DNA from: Thereva unica
Taxonomy: Eukaryota; Arthropoda; Insecta; Diptera; Therevidae
DNA: 64,000 nucleotides
Assembly: GCA_949987705.1 (NCBI GenBank)
Contig: OX465282.1
Coordinates: forward strand, 97,638,070-97,702,069
Direction: 5' to 3'
The position numbers and the translations under genes are program-made. The stretch's first letter is position 1; each line of letters opens with the position of its first letter. The notes beneath the pieces are model-generated. The model ran no database searches, was not told where the DNA came from, and saw only the letters and a program-made list of their open reading frames with translations. Positions 55,901 through 57,321 of this stretch are shown here, piece by piece.

Positions 55901-57321
55901 TGAGCCGGGCGCAAAAAACTCAAGTAGAATTCCATACCTTACTATATGTAAAAAGAAAATATAAGCTTCGAATGCTGATAATGTTTTTGTTTTTTGATTT
56001 TTAAACTAAATTAAATACATGGTGTTCGACGGGGAGATAATATAAATATAAAATTTTAGGTATCTAAGCAAGCCCCTAACTTTGTATTTTTAAATTCAGA
56101 TCTGTAAAGAGAGATATTAAGTATAATGTACGTAATTGCGATGGATTTATGATTATTTTCTTGCAATAATCATTAATGTTGTCGGGAGCTTGTAAATTAA
56201 GTTAAAACTGAGAAACGAAGCTCAAATCTTATTCTGTCAAAAGCAAACTTAGCCAAGTGAGAATTCGCACAGGGCTACCGGGCTAAATTGAACATTGGAA
56301 ATTTTGTGGAAAGATTTAGTATTTCATGGAAAGATTTAGCCATTTAGCCAGTATTCGCACACGCCTTATATAAGCATCGCATTTGTATTCTGGAATTCTG
56401 GTTTTGATTTTTATGAATTTTTTATGTATGTATTATGTTTTGTTTTAAGGGTCCAATTTAGAAATAATTGAAAAGCACAATTTTTGATTTAACCATGATT
56501 TTTATTTGAAAAAAATCATGTGATTTAAATCACCTGAAAAAAATCAATCCAACCCTGACTTCAATCAAAATAGTATACTGTTAATGAGCTTATTAATGGC
56601 TTTTTAGTGTAAGAGACGTCTATTCAACGGTTTCTGCGAACTTAGTTTTAAAAGTACTATCAGGTTTCATTTCGAGTAGGTTTTAATTATTGCCTTCGTT
56701 GATCGATATAGTACTCATTTTCAAGTGGAAACTTTGAAGCAGCTAATGATACAACTTATCAAATGTTTATCGCATTTCAATGCGCAGTATAATATACATA
56801 CATATTTATTTTGTTTACAAAAAAACTTTATATAGAGCCATATGCATATAACTTTTTGCTAAAGAGCTTCAATATTTATAATAAAAAAATGAATCAATAC
56901 GTTGCCAAGCGAGTGGCCTACTTATTATGCTGAATAGGTTTGCCATTGTTTTCAGTTTATGAATAATAAATATTCCAAAAAATTATCTTGTTGATTTTAT
57001 CATTTTATAGATAAGTCATAGGCCAGGAAAGATTGCTGCAATAGTCAAAAGTACAAAGGCAAGTATCCACCATAATTACATACAAGTTCATTCAACCAAA
57101 ATAAAAACTTGTTTTTTTAATATAACAATAGCAAAATTATTGTTAATTACCTCATTTTTTTCTTCATATTGTGTTTCTGGCAATATTTTCAAATTATCGG
57201 TTTGATTTAAGTAAACGCCCAAAATTCCTATCAACAAAACTAATTGTAAAATAGCAGAAATTACATTAATGCATTTCCAATTTTTCCAGAGAAACGTTTT
57301 GAATATTCTAATTGTCCACAT
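4789..57321 (-). CDS. ABCA: Full-length ABC transporter, subfamily A (ABCA), 27 exons
   Basis: Predicted ATP-driven membrane transporter of the ABCA family; known members mostly move lipids or sterols, but the substrate here is unknown. Exons assembled by eye (higher coordinate = 5' end): 57321-57151, 35354-35234, 35181-34972, 34911-34814, 34753-34601, 30632-30410, 30347-30195, 30139-29961, 29898-29760, 29701-29588, 28143-27998, 27906-27752, 27693-27384, 27325-27177, 27119-26945, 20872-20647, 20583-20352, 15362-15307, 15244-15038, 14978-14853, 11110-10839, 8821-8653, 8593-8352, 8299-8072, 5469-5339, 5264-5051, 4965-4789. The total is 4,776 nt (1,591 aa plus stop) with frame kept at every junction. 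Order: TM1, first extracellular loop, TMD1, NBD1 (Walker A about 506-513, LSGGM about 602-606, ILDEP about 624-628), TMD2, NBD2 (Walker A about 1305-1312, YSGGT about 1404-1408, FLDEP about 1426-1430). The length is normal for insect ABCA proteins. No stop codons or frameshifts seen. Confidence 0.93.
5051..5264 (-). CDS. ABCA: ABCA exon 26 (NBD2 after the H-loop)
   Basis: 214 nt. It starts with the codon split after TSH, giving SMDECEYLCNRLAIM, then GQFQCVGYIPMLKAKFGSGF, the standard ABCA tail of NBD2. Confidence 0.93.
5339..5469 (-). CDS. ABCA: ABCA exon 25 (NBD2 Walker B)
   Basis: 131 nt, acceptor TATTTTAG, donor AG|GTAATA. It encodes IGNPKVLFLDEPTTGVDP (Walker B and D-loop) and ends at TIVLTSH, the H-loop histidine. 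Confidence 0.94.
5905..6055. repeat. Interspersed repeat, copy 1 (other copy at 46192-46345)
   Basis: About 150 bp shared with 46192-46345 in the same orientation, including ACTAGTCTGGCGGGCG, ACATGTTTTTCAGCCA and TTTTGTCATGGGA. It lies in ABCA intron 24. Nearby, ACAAAAATTGTCAGCCAGAC occurs twice (near 5668 and 5810). Confidence 0.7.
6056..6185 (+). pseudogene. LINE C-terminal fragment
   Basis: Translates as GRPNLSWKDDVDQDAQTLG and then an NWMTTAQNRDR patch, the tail seen after the reverse transcriptase of many arthropod LINEs. Truncated on both sides; inside ABCA intron 24. Confidence 0.55.
6371..6479. repeat. Short hairpin element
   Basis: About 110 bp with inverted ends TTGGCTGAGAATTTTC and GAAAATCCTCAGCCAA. 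Looks like a tiny MITE; no target duplication identified. Confidence 0.5.
7029..7447. mobile_element. Small TIR element (MITE-like)
   Basis: The left end reads CTAATGCACTGACATATA and the right end, reversed, TTAGCCCACTGACATATA. The match continues imperfectly for about 45 bp. About 420 bp, AT-rich, no coding capacity, inside ABCA intron 24. Confidence 0.55.
8072..8299 (-). CDS. ABCA: ABCA exon 24 (NBD2 Q-loop and signature)
   Basis: 228 nt, phase 0 at both ends, donor ATG|GTAAGT. It contains FGYCPQVDALNGFMSSYE (Q-loop) and YSGGTKRKLNVALAM (signature, with Y for the usual L). The next intron is 2,602 bp. Confidence 0.94.
8352..8593 (-). CDS. ABCA: ABCA exon 23 (NBD2 Walker A)
   Basis: 242 nt. 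It contains AVRGLTFRVKKGECFGLLG followed by INGAGKTSTFQM, the Walker A of the second nucleotide-binding domain. Confidence 0.94.
8653..8821 (-). CDS. ABCA: ABCA exon 22 (linker into NBD2)
   Basis: 169 nt, acceptor ATTTTAG, donor G|GTAAGA. It completes TM12 (IFLIFVWED) and encodes an acidic linker, SSELDEDVSLEQEIVAEE, as is usual just before the second ABCA nucleotide-binding domain. Confidence 0.88.
9006..10627. mobile_element. TIR DNA transposon, copy A, 3-bp target duplication
   Basis: The left end GGGGTCGTCCATAAATTACG and the right end, reversed, GGGGTTGTCCATTAATTACG form terminal inverted repeats, flanked by AAA on both sides (9003-9005 and 10628-10630). Internal sequence at 9100-9450 matches copy B at 12830-13080. 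It sits in ABCA intron 21. The 3-bp duplications would fit a PIF/Harbinger-type element, but no transposase is visible, so the class is inferred. Confidence 0.8.
9640..10560 (-). pseudogene. LINE endonuclease fragment inside copy A
   Basis: The minus strand encodes an apurinic-like endonuclease close to residues 50-370 of the intact LINE at 47172-50135: NTYSPPILALSETQ, VYTLVHNLSPYRGIAIYI, IFFCFLYRSPNITNEA, a GNSDHCLISAYF patch and WFNQECMNAIKPKE. Frames are broken. It lies wholly between the inverted repeats of copy A. Confidence 0.85.
10839..11110 (-). CDS. ABCA: ABCA exon 21 (TMD2)
   Basis: 272 nt. It contains MLMSIIPDFSLNHQM, the family's 'll.lfP.fslg.gl' motif between TM10 and TM11, and a final hydrophobic helix ending FYAILVLIVSE. 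Donor GAG|GTAAGA. Confidence 0.9.
11111..12100. other. Part of ABCA intron 20; no clear feature
   Basis: AT-rich sequence, then a moderately GC-rich stretch at 11440-12040. It includes a hAT-like terminal string CAGGGCCGGCTTTAGG near 11450, for which I could not find a matching right end. No supported gene. Confidence 0.35.
12116..12480 (-). mobile_element. tRNA-derived SINE
   Basis: On the minus strand the head at about 12478-12405 resembles a tRNA, with an RNA polymerase III A box (TAGTCTAGGGG) and a B box (GGCTCAAATCC), a cloverleaf-like order and a GGGCCTC start. A pyrimidine-rich body and an A-rich tail near 12116 follow. Such elements borrow LINE machinery for transposition. An isolated tRNA gene is unlikely because of the attached body and tail. 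Confidence 0.75.
12698..14170. mobile_element. TIR DNA transposon, copy B, TAA target duplication
   Basis: Ends GGGGTCGTCCATTAATTACG and, reversed, GGGGTCATCCATAAATTACG, flanked by TAA at 12695-12697 and 14171-14173. Subterminal AATCTCACGTG repeats occur near both ends. It is shorter than copy A once the nested hAT-type MITE is removed. In ABCA intron 20. No transposase seen. Confidence 0.83.
13254..13656. mobile_element. hAT-type MITE with perfect 8-bp target duplication
   Basis: Inverted ends TAGTGATGAGCAAGACT and AGTCTTGCTCATCACTA, flanked by CCCCATAC on both sides (13246-13253 and 13657-13664). The interior is a self-complementary mass of GCAAGACT/AGTCTTGC motifs, with an internal terminus-like TAGTGATGAGCAA near 13517. 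Nested in copy B. Short ORFs here are repeat artefacts. Confidence 0.88.
14174..14850. other. ABCA intron 20 remainder with an unexplained 114-codon ORF
   Basis: An open minus-strand frame at 14170-14514 starts MARTLYCSLF and contains two CP.C/H-like pairs (CPHETC and CPKC). I do not recognise it. It could be a decayed retroelement linker. It overlaps the end of copy B, which argues against a host gene. Confidence 0.3.
14853..14978 (-). CDS. ABCA: ABCA exon 20 (TMD2)
   Basis: 126 nt. The acceptor is TATTTATAG after a pyrimidine-rich tract, giving a 59 bp intron and in-frame IWLTATYMFYGISYL. A nearer AG at about 15019 would leave a 19 bp intron and the wrong frame. Donor T|GTAAGT. Confidence 0.82.
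15038..15244 (-). CDS. ABCA: ABCA exon 19 (TMD2)
   Basis: 207 nt, donor A|GTAAGT. It encodes two hydrophobic helices around LAYWLSFTFFDAVLHTIICI, matching the 'yWl..f.wD...' motif of TM9 in ABCA proteins. Confidence 0.9.
15307..15362 (-). CDS. ABCA: ABCA exon 18 (56-nt exon)
   Basis: A very short exon between TTTTTTAG and TTG|GTAATT. It encodes VADISPTRLEYYNVLVPI and is required to keep frame between exons 17 and 19. Confidence 0.78.
15565..17199. mobile_element. 1.6 kb palindromic (fold-back) element with TA target site
   Basis: Two arms of about 650 bp, nearly identical in inverse, run from about 15588-16243 and 16530-17190. The same 64-codon frame occurs at 15887-16081 (+) and 16692-16886 (-). 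Element ends read CAGTC and CCTG between TA dinucleotides (15563-15564 and 17200-17201), as in Tc1/mariner insertions. No transposase. It lies in ABCA intron 17. The centre is offset by the inserted hairpin element. Confidence 0.82.
16254..16391. mobile_element. Hairpin MITE (GGCTGGTCG ends)
   Basis: About 138 bp, almost fully self-complementary: GGCTGGTCGTCCACTGGAAG at the left and its reverse complement at the right. It sits in the spacer of the 1.6 kb palindrome. Its ends resemble those of the hairpin at 22909-23032. Confidence 0.75.
17831..19200 (+). pseudogene. hAT transposase C-terminal remnant, copy 1
   Basis: Near 18440-18620 it encodes PLLRCKDKWWYW-like residues and then SSERLFSKAGQIL and ERRKKLSGNK, the hAT dimerisation domain. 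Flanking sequence is shared with 36389-37557, from ACAAGAGGCAGTTCATTTGT at the left to GAAGTGAGACATTGTA at the right. Both are truncated copies of one family. A hairpin element interrupts this copy. Confidence 0.8.
18623..18886. mobile_element. 264 bp hairpin element with visible empty site
   Basis: Inverted ends GGGGCCTATTGTGG and CCACAATAGGCCCC, self-complementary along most of the length, flanked by AAA on both sides. The related hAT copy reads AAGTGGCAAT then AAAGTGTC at 37231-37248 without the insert, which gives the empty site and supports a 3-bp duplication. Confidence 0.85.
19210..20033 (+). pseudogene. Ty1/copia pol fragment (integrase end to RT start)
   Basis: Starts with integrase residues LWAEAVNTAEYLRNRSP and TPYEVWHGRKK, then FGYKAVA..RLGRSKFAP near 19350-19400. 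It continues as a 157-codon frame (19366-19839) with GTEYIMVGYSTTSKGYRLLD and an acidic linker of NNCAEES-like repeats. It ends in VGSKWVFNIK and YKAR, the start of the copia reverse transcriptase. No LTRs seen. At least one frameshift near 19340. Confidence 0.8.
20034..20351. other. ABCA intron 17, 3' flank of exon 17; nothing recognised
   Basis: AT-rich; ATACAGGGTGATATGAAAAA near 20040 might be another element's end. No coding signal. Confidence 0.35.
20352..20583 (-). CDS. ABCA: ABCA exon 17 (extracellular loop 2)
   Basis: 232 nt, donor AAAAAG|GTAATT. It contains IKIYYSSNILHSSVIMLNLV, the loop-2 patch usually seen as 'wfNn.ayHs.p..ln...N'. Followed by a 4,989 bp intron. Confidence 0.88.
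20647..20872 (-). CDS. ABCA: ABCA exon 16 (TM7, extracellular loop 2)
   Basis: 226 nt, acceptor TCTTTAG 41 bp from the left end of the P-like element. It starts CSLPIIMTVLALWAVGF, completing TM7, and then enters extracellular loop 2. In frame with exon 15. Confidence 0.9.
20987..22254. mobile_element. Non-autonomous hAT element nested in the P-like TIR
   Basis: Ends CAGGGCCGGCGCG and CGCCGCCCCTG, flanked by perfect 8-bp TAAGCATA (20979-20986 and 22255-22262). The opposite arm of the P-like element has the uninterrupted sequence (near 26811-26830), confirming the site. The 1,268 bp interior has no transposase. Confidence 0.9.
22909..23032. mobile_element. Hairpin MITE (GGCTGCTCG ends)
   Basis: About 120 bp; GGCTGCTCGCACACTGGATC at the left and its near reverse complement at the right, bordered by TTAA and TAAA. 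Related in sequence to the hairpin at 16254-16391. Confidence 0.75.
23450..25163 (+). pseudogene. P/THAP9-like transposase, broken
   Basis: Pieces in order: an N-terminal frame at 23450-23650; VLLFDEISIKKGLQYNSHED at 23720-23900 (the RNase H-like domain start with its acidic FDE motif); MIRGLYSNWK; ALVCDQGSNN near 24040; GVPHLIKSLRN near 24140; and LNQDSLENMFYLIRSRG near 24915-24990, a hallmark of the P/THAP9 C-terminal region. A frameshift separates 23900 from 23907, and a MITE sits at 24596-24849. It is not functional as it stands. Confidence 0.88.
24596..24849. mobile_element. MITE with TA target site inside the transposase
   Basis: 254 bp; ends TCGCACCCCCTCTTCAAAAG and its reverse complement CTTTTGAAGAGGGGGTGCGA, between TA dinucleotides at 24594-24595 and 24850-24851. 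Fits a mariner-type MITE; interrupts the transposase gene. Confidence 0.82.
25189..25901. mobile_element. 713 bp palindromic element with TTA target duplication
   Basis: Two arms of more than 300 bp, inverted, starting GGGGGAGCCTGCTTTAGAGG at the left. Flanked by TTA at 25186-25188 and 25902-25904. The centre holds A/T runs near 25540. The short ORFs on it, including the copies of a THMSCGG-like frame, are mirror artefacts. Inside the P-like element. Confidence 0.82.
26945..27119 (-). CDS. ABCA: ABCA exon 15 (start of TMD2)
   Basis: 175 nt. It encodes a polar linker and then IFYKKAVFVRRQWIYTALM, equivalent to the 'al..KR.l...R' region before TM7. The donor G|GTATCG lies only 21 bp from the right end of the P-like transposon. 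Confidence 0.9.
27177..27325 (-). CDS. ABCA: ABCA exon 14 (NBD1 C-terminal region)
   Basis: 149 nt, donor GTAAGC. It ends ISISDTSLEEVFLK, the family's 'sv.tTsLEEVFl' motif that closes each ABCA half. It confirms that the first half is complete. Confidence 0.9.
27384..27693 (-). CDS. ABCA: ABCA exon 13 (NBD1 Walker B, H-loop)
   Basis: 310 nt. VVILDEPSSGLDP gives Walker B with the catalytic glutamate and the D-loop; VTTHHMDEAE gives the H-loop. The regulatory tail follows with NGRLKLYGETLELKRNYGSG. Confidence 0.93.
27752..27906 (-). CDS. ABCA: ABCA exon 12 (NBD1 signature)
   Basis: 155 nt, donor GTGAGA. It contains NLSGGMKRRLSLGIA, the ABC signature motif in its ABCA form. It ends with two bases of the codon completed in exon 13. 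Confidence 0.92.
27998..28143 (-). CDS. ABCA: ABCA exon 11 (NBD1 Q-loop)
   Basis: 146 nt, donor GTAAGT. It carries HLIGYCPQHNIFLPYLT, the Q-loop region that couples the ATP site to the membrane helices. It continues the G of the Walker A exon in frame. Confidence 0.92.
28290..29225 (+). pseudogene. LINE reverse transcriptase 3' half
   Basis: Encodes LMFADDSAVFADTDAEATD (catalytic FADD present), FKYLGSLVEKTKV, VHRRIGQATFASL, LEVFQMRCFRQILGIS and IEEEIQKRRQ, then an EARDVTKTRKEWK tail and an (AAG)n end near 29213. Several stops. It accounts for most of ABCA intron 10. Confidence 0.8.
29588..29701 (-). CDS. ABCA: ABCA exon 10 (NBD1 Walker A)
   Basis: 114 nt. It contains ITVLLGHNGAGKTTTINM, an exact ABCA Walker A (P-loop) that binds ATP phosphates. 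Followed by a 1,444 bp intron that holds a LINE remnant. Confidence 0.93.
29760..29898 (-). CDS. ABCA: ABCA exon 9 (linker into NBD1)
   Basis: 139 nt; acceptor ATTCATAG, donor G|GTAAAA. It encodes a charged linker with VAVKIRKLTKDV, the strand that opens ABCA nucleotide-binding domains (usually '..v.i..L.K.f'). Confidence 0.85.
29961..30139 (-). CDS. ABCA: ABCA exon 8 (end of TMD1), GC donor
   Basis: 179 nt from GTTTCAG. It ends HILPGKGGIAKPLDFFLH, matching the family's 'v.PG.yG..kp..F' motif before NBD1. Frame with exon 9 works only if the intron begins GCAAGT at 29960, a GC-AG intron. The nearest GT donor, one base after GCAA, leads to a stop in exon 9. Confidence 0.82.
30195..30347 (-). 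CDS. ABCA: ABCA exon 7 (TMD1)
   Basis: 153 nt, acceptor TTTTAG, donor GTAAAA. It encodes FFAKVGGLLLLLVPVGIF, a membrane helix, and then a cysteine-containing loop. Introns on each side are 62 and 55 bp. Confidence 0.86.
30410..30632 (-). CDS. ABCA: ABCA exon 6 (TMD1)
   Basis: 223 nt from a TATTTAG acceptor to G|GTAATT. It encodes EFLVLATPYNYLNGITFAF and two further hydrophobic helices, in the register expected for TM3-TM4 of ABCA proteins. Confidence 0.88.
30930..31300 (+). pseudogene. LINE endonuclease-RT linker fragment
   Basis: A 76-codon frame (30939-31169) begins MVQCRVRVRLSNVKKER and contains TWSRCKEAIEQ, followed by SEWFDYE, typical of the segment after the LINE endonuclease. In ABCA intron 5. 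Confidence 0.55.
31301..32039. other. Intron 5 filler with AG-rich low complexity
   Basis: AT-rich sequence, then AG-rich repeats (AGAGAG and GAAAGAG runs) near 31740-31900. The 81-codon frame at 31578-31823 has no recognised domain. Confidence 0.35.
32040..32345 (+). pseudogene. LINE RT fragment
   Basis: Degenerate frames read EEWKIGI-like residues and then YERVIGKNQCGFRKQKSTTD, the finger region of a LINE reverse transcriptase. Confidence 0.6.
32725..34450 (+). pseudogene. LINE fragment, endonuclease end through RT
   Basis: Contains MTWQSPDGVTNNQIDHVLIE (endonuclease C-terminal part), FGSNHYLVKVKF (the SDH motif changed to SNH), a K/R-rich linker at 33255-33690, then NYRGISLLSASYKT, GEYQAGFRTNKSISDQ, IFVDFKQAYDSI, VPQGLRQGDELAPMLFN and LGYADDVNIVG. 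The catalytic YADD is present but stops and frameshifts break the frame. In ABCA intron 5, antisense to the host gene. Confidence 0.82.
34601..34753 (-). CDS. ABCA: ABCA exon 5 (TM2)
   Basis: 153 nt, phase 0 at both ends. It encodes the segment into TM2, a very hydrophobic run (FGLLFILLLNILLLSMVLVP), followed by VEEKQDGIK, the family's conserved EKE..lKE loop. The next intron is 3,968 bp. Confidence 0.9.
34814..34911 (-). CDS. ABCA: ABCA exon 4 (extracellular loop 1)
   Basis: 98 nt between CTGCAG and GTTTGA. It encodes YDDYIGSGLFLLQRNIDKIF, corresponding to the 'Y..sGFl.lQ..ld.ai' patch before TM2 in this family. This exon is too short to show as a long ORF; it was found by frame continuity. 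Confidence 0.85.
34972..35181 (-). CDS. ABCA: ABCA exon 3 (extracellular loop 1)
   Basis: Flanked by TTTCAG and GTAAAT, 210 nt. It continues extracellular loop 1 with LVPFATAEEMFLELEG and SFGIYFQEF, the usual 'g.v.F' patch of ABCA loops. Introns on either side are 52 and 60 bp. Confidence 0.87.
35234..35354 (-). CDS. ABCA: ABCA exon 2 (extracellular loop 1)
   Basis: Acceptor TTTTTTCAG, donor GTAAGT, 121 nt, starting in phase 0 as exon 1 requires. It encodes the YAPSNSFIDDLMEKV stretch that is typical of the first ABCA extracellular loop. Because intron 1 is huge, a small extra exon between 1 and 2 cannot be excluded, but none is needed for frame. Confidence 0.85.
35500..35690 (-). other. Unrecognised coding-like stretch
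   Basis: The minus strand keeps a frame reading EEEGRIALATNYKKVHEEE, then TWRKIGKDVYEFVNKLN, and a stop. Composition looks like a real protein fragment, but I do not recognise it. It lies just inside intron 1, upstream of exon 2. It is not needed for ABCA frame. Confidence 0.25.
35913..36236 (-). other. Unrecognised 107-codon ORF
   Basis: Starts MKKVRSLASASTG and ends with a basic stretch. No motif recognised. It abuts a LINE fragment on the other strand and may be decayed mobile DNA. Confidence 0.2.
36225..36388 (+). pseudogene. Short LINE RT fragment
   Basis: Reads NIDVYQLFIDFKEAYDSID and then IPPKIVKLTR, the first catalytic aspartate region of a LINE RT. Cut off at 36388 where the hAT remnant begins. 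Confidence 0.7.
36389..37557 (+). pseudogene. hAT transposase remnant, copy 2
   Basis: Same family as 17831-19200. It encodes PLLLRYKDPAKWWYSRKGQY, then a stop, then CERVFSKAVQLL and ERRNRLSGNK. It lacks the 264 bp hairpin, so it shows the empty site. Confidence 0.8.
37590..37675 (+). pseudogene. LINE 3' tail
   Basis: Reads a DGGQDSNWAVEP stop, followed by (AAG)n, the 3' tail style of a LINE. Confidence 0.45.
37680..38100 (+). pseudogene. hAT-like (ZMYM1-type) transposase fragment
   Basis: Reads YYSVTVDS, GPVERILIF and MLQLDINRRRSLRYDTDNN, matching the 'PVERF...lniDi..crGQsYDNa.nmsG' segment of ZMYM1-like hAT proteins, then FKRFQSKMKKII. Frames change twice. Confidence 0.6.
38101..38590. 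other. Intron 1 filler
   Basis: Short open frames around 38050-38310 on both strands, no recognised domain. Possibly further decayed transposase. Confidence 0.3.
38600..39230 (-). pseudogene. LINE ORF1/ORF2 junction fragment
   Basis: The minus strand reads NIFISRFSPETTCEAIKEYL (gag-like ORF1 C-terminal domain) at 38867-39223, then VRGIRTKTQDVFLSTS and DIIAFTETWLHSGI at 38707-38937, the start of an ORF2 endonuclease. Confidence 0.7.
39340..41720 (-). pseudogene. LINE with reverse transcriptase and RNase H
   Basis: Read on the minus strand: TSPGPDGIVPAPLQ and VVLIPKAGKASHATPKDFRP (41408-41641); GTPQRGALSPLIW and LAYADDAVIIKKGKFPQ (40730-41116, catalytic YADD intact); RVPGHRNIEGNCKANELAR (39723-39938, RNase H); and a CRNLDEAESVLHLLCHCPAL zinc-like tail (39364-39735). 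An RNase H after RT points to the I/LOA-type group. Frameshifts throughout. Confidence 0.85.
41721..42841. other. Intron 1 filler, no feature supported
   Basis: AT-rich; nothing recognised on either strand. Confidence 0.4.
42842..43480 (-). pseudogene. LINE RNase H and tail fragment
   Basis: The minus strand reads KMFSGNQSAINALST, KIVAECFDVLQ and KNRVSLCW.YGNWGIG (RNase H), then ADLRLLVGFLTGHEG, the tail that follows it in I-type LINEs. Stops interrupt. Confidence 0.65.
43481..44009. other. Intron 1 filler
   Basis: An 85-codon open frame at 43639-43896 has no recognised domain. No other feature. Confidence 0.3.
44010..45110 (+). pseudogene. LINE family 2, internally deleted
   Basis: Endonuclease start KIMGLSETRWADDGTG, a jump to a K/R linker (44118-44378), RT core VDYEKAFDSVNRSF and SSGVRQGCLVSPLLFLIVIN (44362-44676), then TESSPAGLWLNPTKTKEMR and IDKFCYLGSIITE (44732-45103). 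At about 44730 the catalytic motif reads FAG: the two aspartates and some following residues are deleted. The same family is on the minus strand at 56-1146. Confidence 0.8.
45690..45930 (-). pseudogene. LINE family 1, 3' end, inside the TTA element
   Basis: The plus strand reads TTATGTGGCATAGTCAAGCT, the reverse of the 3' end of the LINE at 47172-50305, followed by an inverse match to its 3' UTR and last codons. Confidence 0.75.
46192..46345. repeat. Interspersed repeat, copy 2 (other copy at 5905-6055)
   Basis: Same orientation as the copy at 5905-6055. It is followed by GCACCGGGCGCAAATCTCC and GCGCCGGCCCTG (46400-46434), which look like a hAT end. Confidence 0.7.
47172..50135 (+). CDS. LINE ORF2: endonuclease and reverse transcriptase (987 aa)
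   Basis: Uninterrupted polyprotein of a non-LTR retrotransposon, which would nick DNA and copy its own RNA at the nick. The endonuclease is at about residues 35-260: N39 in CNIRG, E66 in LSETQ, FLYRSPN at 135-140, AGDFN (D174), and SDH at 248-250. The reverse transcriptase is at about 480-760: STGPDNIPP, KKGDSSDPSNYRPI, VALDISKAFDRVWH, AGVPQGLILSPALFLIF, and catalytic FADD near 702-705. The C-terminal region holds LGVTLAKDLRWNDHI. No RNase H. The N-terminal 30 residues look unconserved, so translation may start later. No clear ORF1. The clade (CR1- or Jockey-like) is my guess. Inserted in ABCA intron 1, antisense to the gene. Confidence 0.93.
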   Translation: MTLMVVANVMPGNILENVAIEPAQTKSRYKSNFAIDFCNIRGLHANFSFVECHLLTYKPPIFALSETQISPDTDLGHYQVSGYTLVHNLSPHRGIAIFVRDDVAYCKIFSNTTSDFNYLWVKIIFQSHVIFFCFLYRSPNISNEASTSSFDTISEQISGFLSSNPECEIIVAGDFNVHNAKWLTYSNGTSVSGKDVELFADANNLHQIVDRPTRVPDVADQGTYLLDLFLTSHPARYSVEVDSPLGNSDHSLVSASFPFKFPTPPKPVKRTVWHYGKANWLGLINFFQSTDWNQCFRNKTVNSAAIRISRIIQAGMHLFIPHSTKSVKARSNRWFNQECMNAIRNKEAAFRAYKSSPSESLRVEYIKLRNSCKVTIRNVKNSFDNKLRSKLFNATSGSKNFWSLVSSIKKNFTSSTTPSFIHDKKVITDRKSKADLLASLFASNSSLPQIDMLPPVLEHSAHLMDRVFFRTREVYRCLKELDINKSTGPDNIPPIVLKQCASPLAKPLRKLFALSYSSGVYPDSWKLAHVQPIPKKGDSSDPSNYRPIAITSILSKTMETIINKKLMGYLESNLLINDRQYGFRHRRSTGDLLVCLTEHLSRSLHGSGESSLVALDISKAFDRVWHLALLAKLKAIGIDSLLQKWIENFLSGRSIKVVLDGIKSEPHPISAGVPQGLILSPALFLIFINDLLSIPSNPLLSFADDGTLRYSYSYDTRQTHARSCLDDREVMFNYINNDIELILEWGTKNRVEFNPSKTKYCLISKKKINTSPSLSVDGVELKADPSLHILGVTLAKDLRWNDHIFQIAKQASQCLGFLKRCKFLLQPSARAVIYKSYIRPLLEYNSLVWGGASITTLAWLDKVQKKALKLIDDDTACSTIDPLSLRRNVAALTKFYRYYYSDCSSEINALLPPRQSYNRNTRLAHSSHSHYLQLPLSRTQQDMNSFVNRTTRLWNNLSQSVFPSSYNIQEFKRGVHRHLLQHPFTPP
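50136..50305 (+). mobile_element. 3' UTR and poly(A) end of the intact LINE
   Basis: Two copies of a CCCCCATAACCCTTAACCTA segment, a run of 17-18 C, then GACGTGACAAACGACATGAC and the conserved end TTTAGCACTGCCACAT, followed by a 20-A tail. The same CCACATAAA end closes the fragments at about 60360 and 63780. Confidence 0.85.
50306..51013. other. Intron 1 filler, AT-rich
   Basis: No coding or repeat structure recognised. Confidence 0.4.
51540..51730 (-). pseudogene. LINE family 1, 3' end fragment
   Basis: The plus strand reads GTCGTTCATGTCATGGTGCA and then GGTGGCGGTGAACCACCGTT, an inverse match to the last codons and 3' UTR of the intact LINE. Nested in the 5.5 kb hAT. Confidence 0.65.
52448..52669 (-). 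pseudogene. hAT transposase piece in reverse orientation
   Basis: The 73-codon minus frame contains LDELYEEEKAVGF and NMSIDGWPKTST, the 'lsiDgWt.....' catalytic region of hAT transposases. The rest of the transposase in this element is on the plus strand, so a local inversion is implied. Confidence 0.55.
52990..54310 (+). pseudogene. hAT transposase C-terminal half
   Basis: Reads LPSDVRWNNVADCLEMY (52990-53122), continues after the MITE as SVGHNTRNLRRE or, in the right frame, VTQWDIILEICEENKEINA, then TLKPIAVALGTLQRKNANIS, a 118-codon frame at 53508-53864, and finally IRNRFGIEKGGHFF at 54240-54300, the end of a hAT dimerisation domain. Confidence 0.75.
53123..53362. mobile_element. 240 bp hAT-type MITE with perfect 8-bp target duplication
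   Basis: Ends CAGGGTCGGATTGGCC and GGCCAATCCGTCCCTG, flanked by GAAATGTA at 53115-53122 and 53363-53370. It splits the hAT transposase codons; removing it and one flank rejoins the frame. Confidence 0.9.
54346..55015. mobile_element. 670 bp TIR element, ACT target duplication
   Basis: Ends TAGTCCATTCAAAACGC and GCGTTTTGAATGGACTA, with inverted similarity of about 75 bp, flanked by ACT at 54343-54345 and 55016-55018. The other end of the host element gives the uninterrupted GCGAATACTGGCTAAA, confirming the site. Confidence 0.83.
55142..55935. repeat. Two diverged copies of a hAT-type end module
   Basis: TGGTGCATTTGCACCGGG occurs near 55165 and 55725, each preceded by GGGGCGG and CTTTCAT/TTTTCAT. 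The second has the terminus CAGGGGCGGCGCTTTCATTC at about 55698. The module resembles the ends of the hAT element at 20987-22254 and the string at 46421-46434. Confidence 0.6.
56566..57087. other. ABCA intron 1 next to exon 1; no feature
   Basis: AT-rich sequence with no recognised element. Confidence 0.4.
57151..57321 (-). CDS. ABCA: ABCA exon 1 (start codon, TM1)
   Basis: Residues 1-57. It starts MWTIRIFKTFLWKNWK, the usual ABCA N-terminus with the FLWKNWK motif just before the first membrane helix (about residues 21-38). It ends in phase 0 at a GAG|GTAATT donor. Intron 1 that follows is 21.8 kb and full of mobile DNA. Confidence 0.9.

Larger units (their letters stand above)
54330..56365. 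mobile_element. TIR element inside the 5.5 kb hAT
   Basis: Left GGCCTGTGCGAATACT plus, after the nested insert, GGCTAAAT; right, reversed, GGCGTGTGCGAATACTGGCT. Target duplication unclear. No transposase seen. Confidence 0.65.
51014..56557 (+). mobile_element. Decayed 5.5 kb hAT transposon with 8-bp target duplication
   Basis: Ends TAGGGTTGGGCAAAATTTGA and, reversed, CAGGGTTGGATTGATTTTTT, flanked by perfect ACTTCAAT (51006-51013 and 56558-56565). The interior has broken hAT transposase plus at least three younger insertions. Orientation is taken from the larger transposase piece. Confidence 0.83.
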
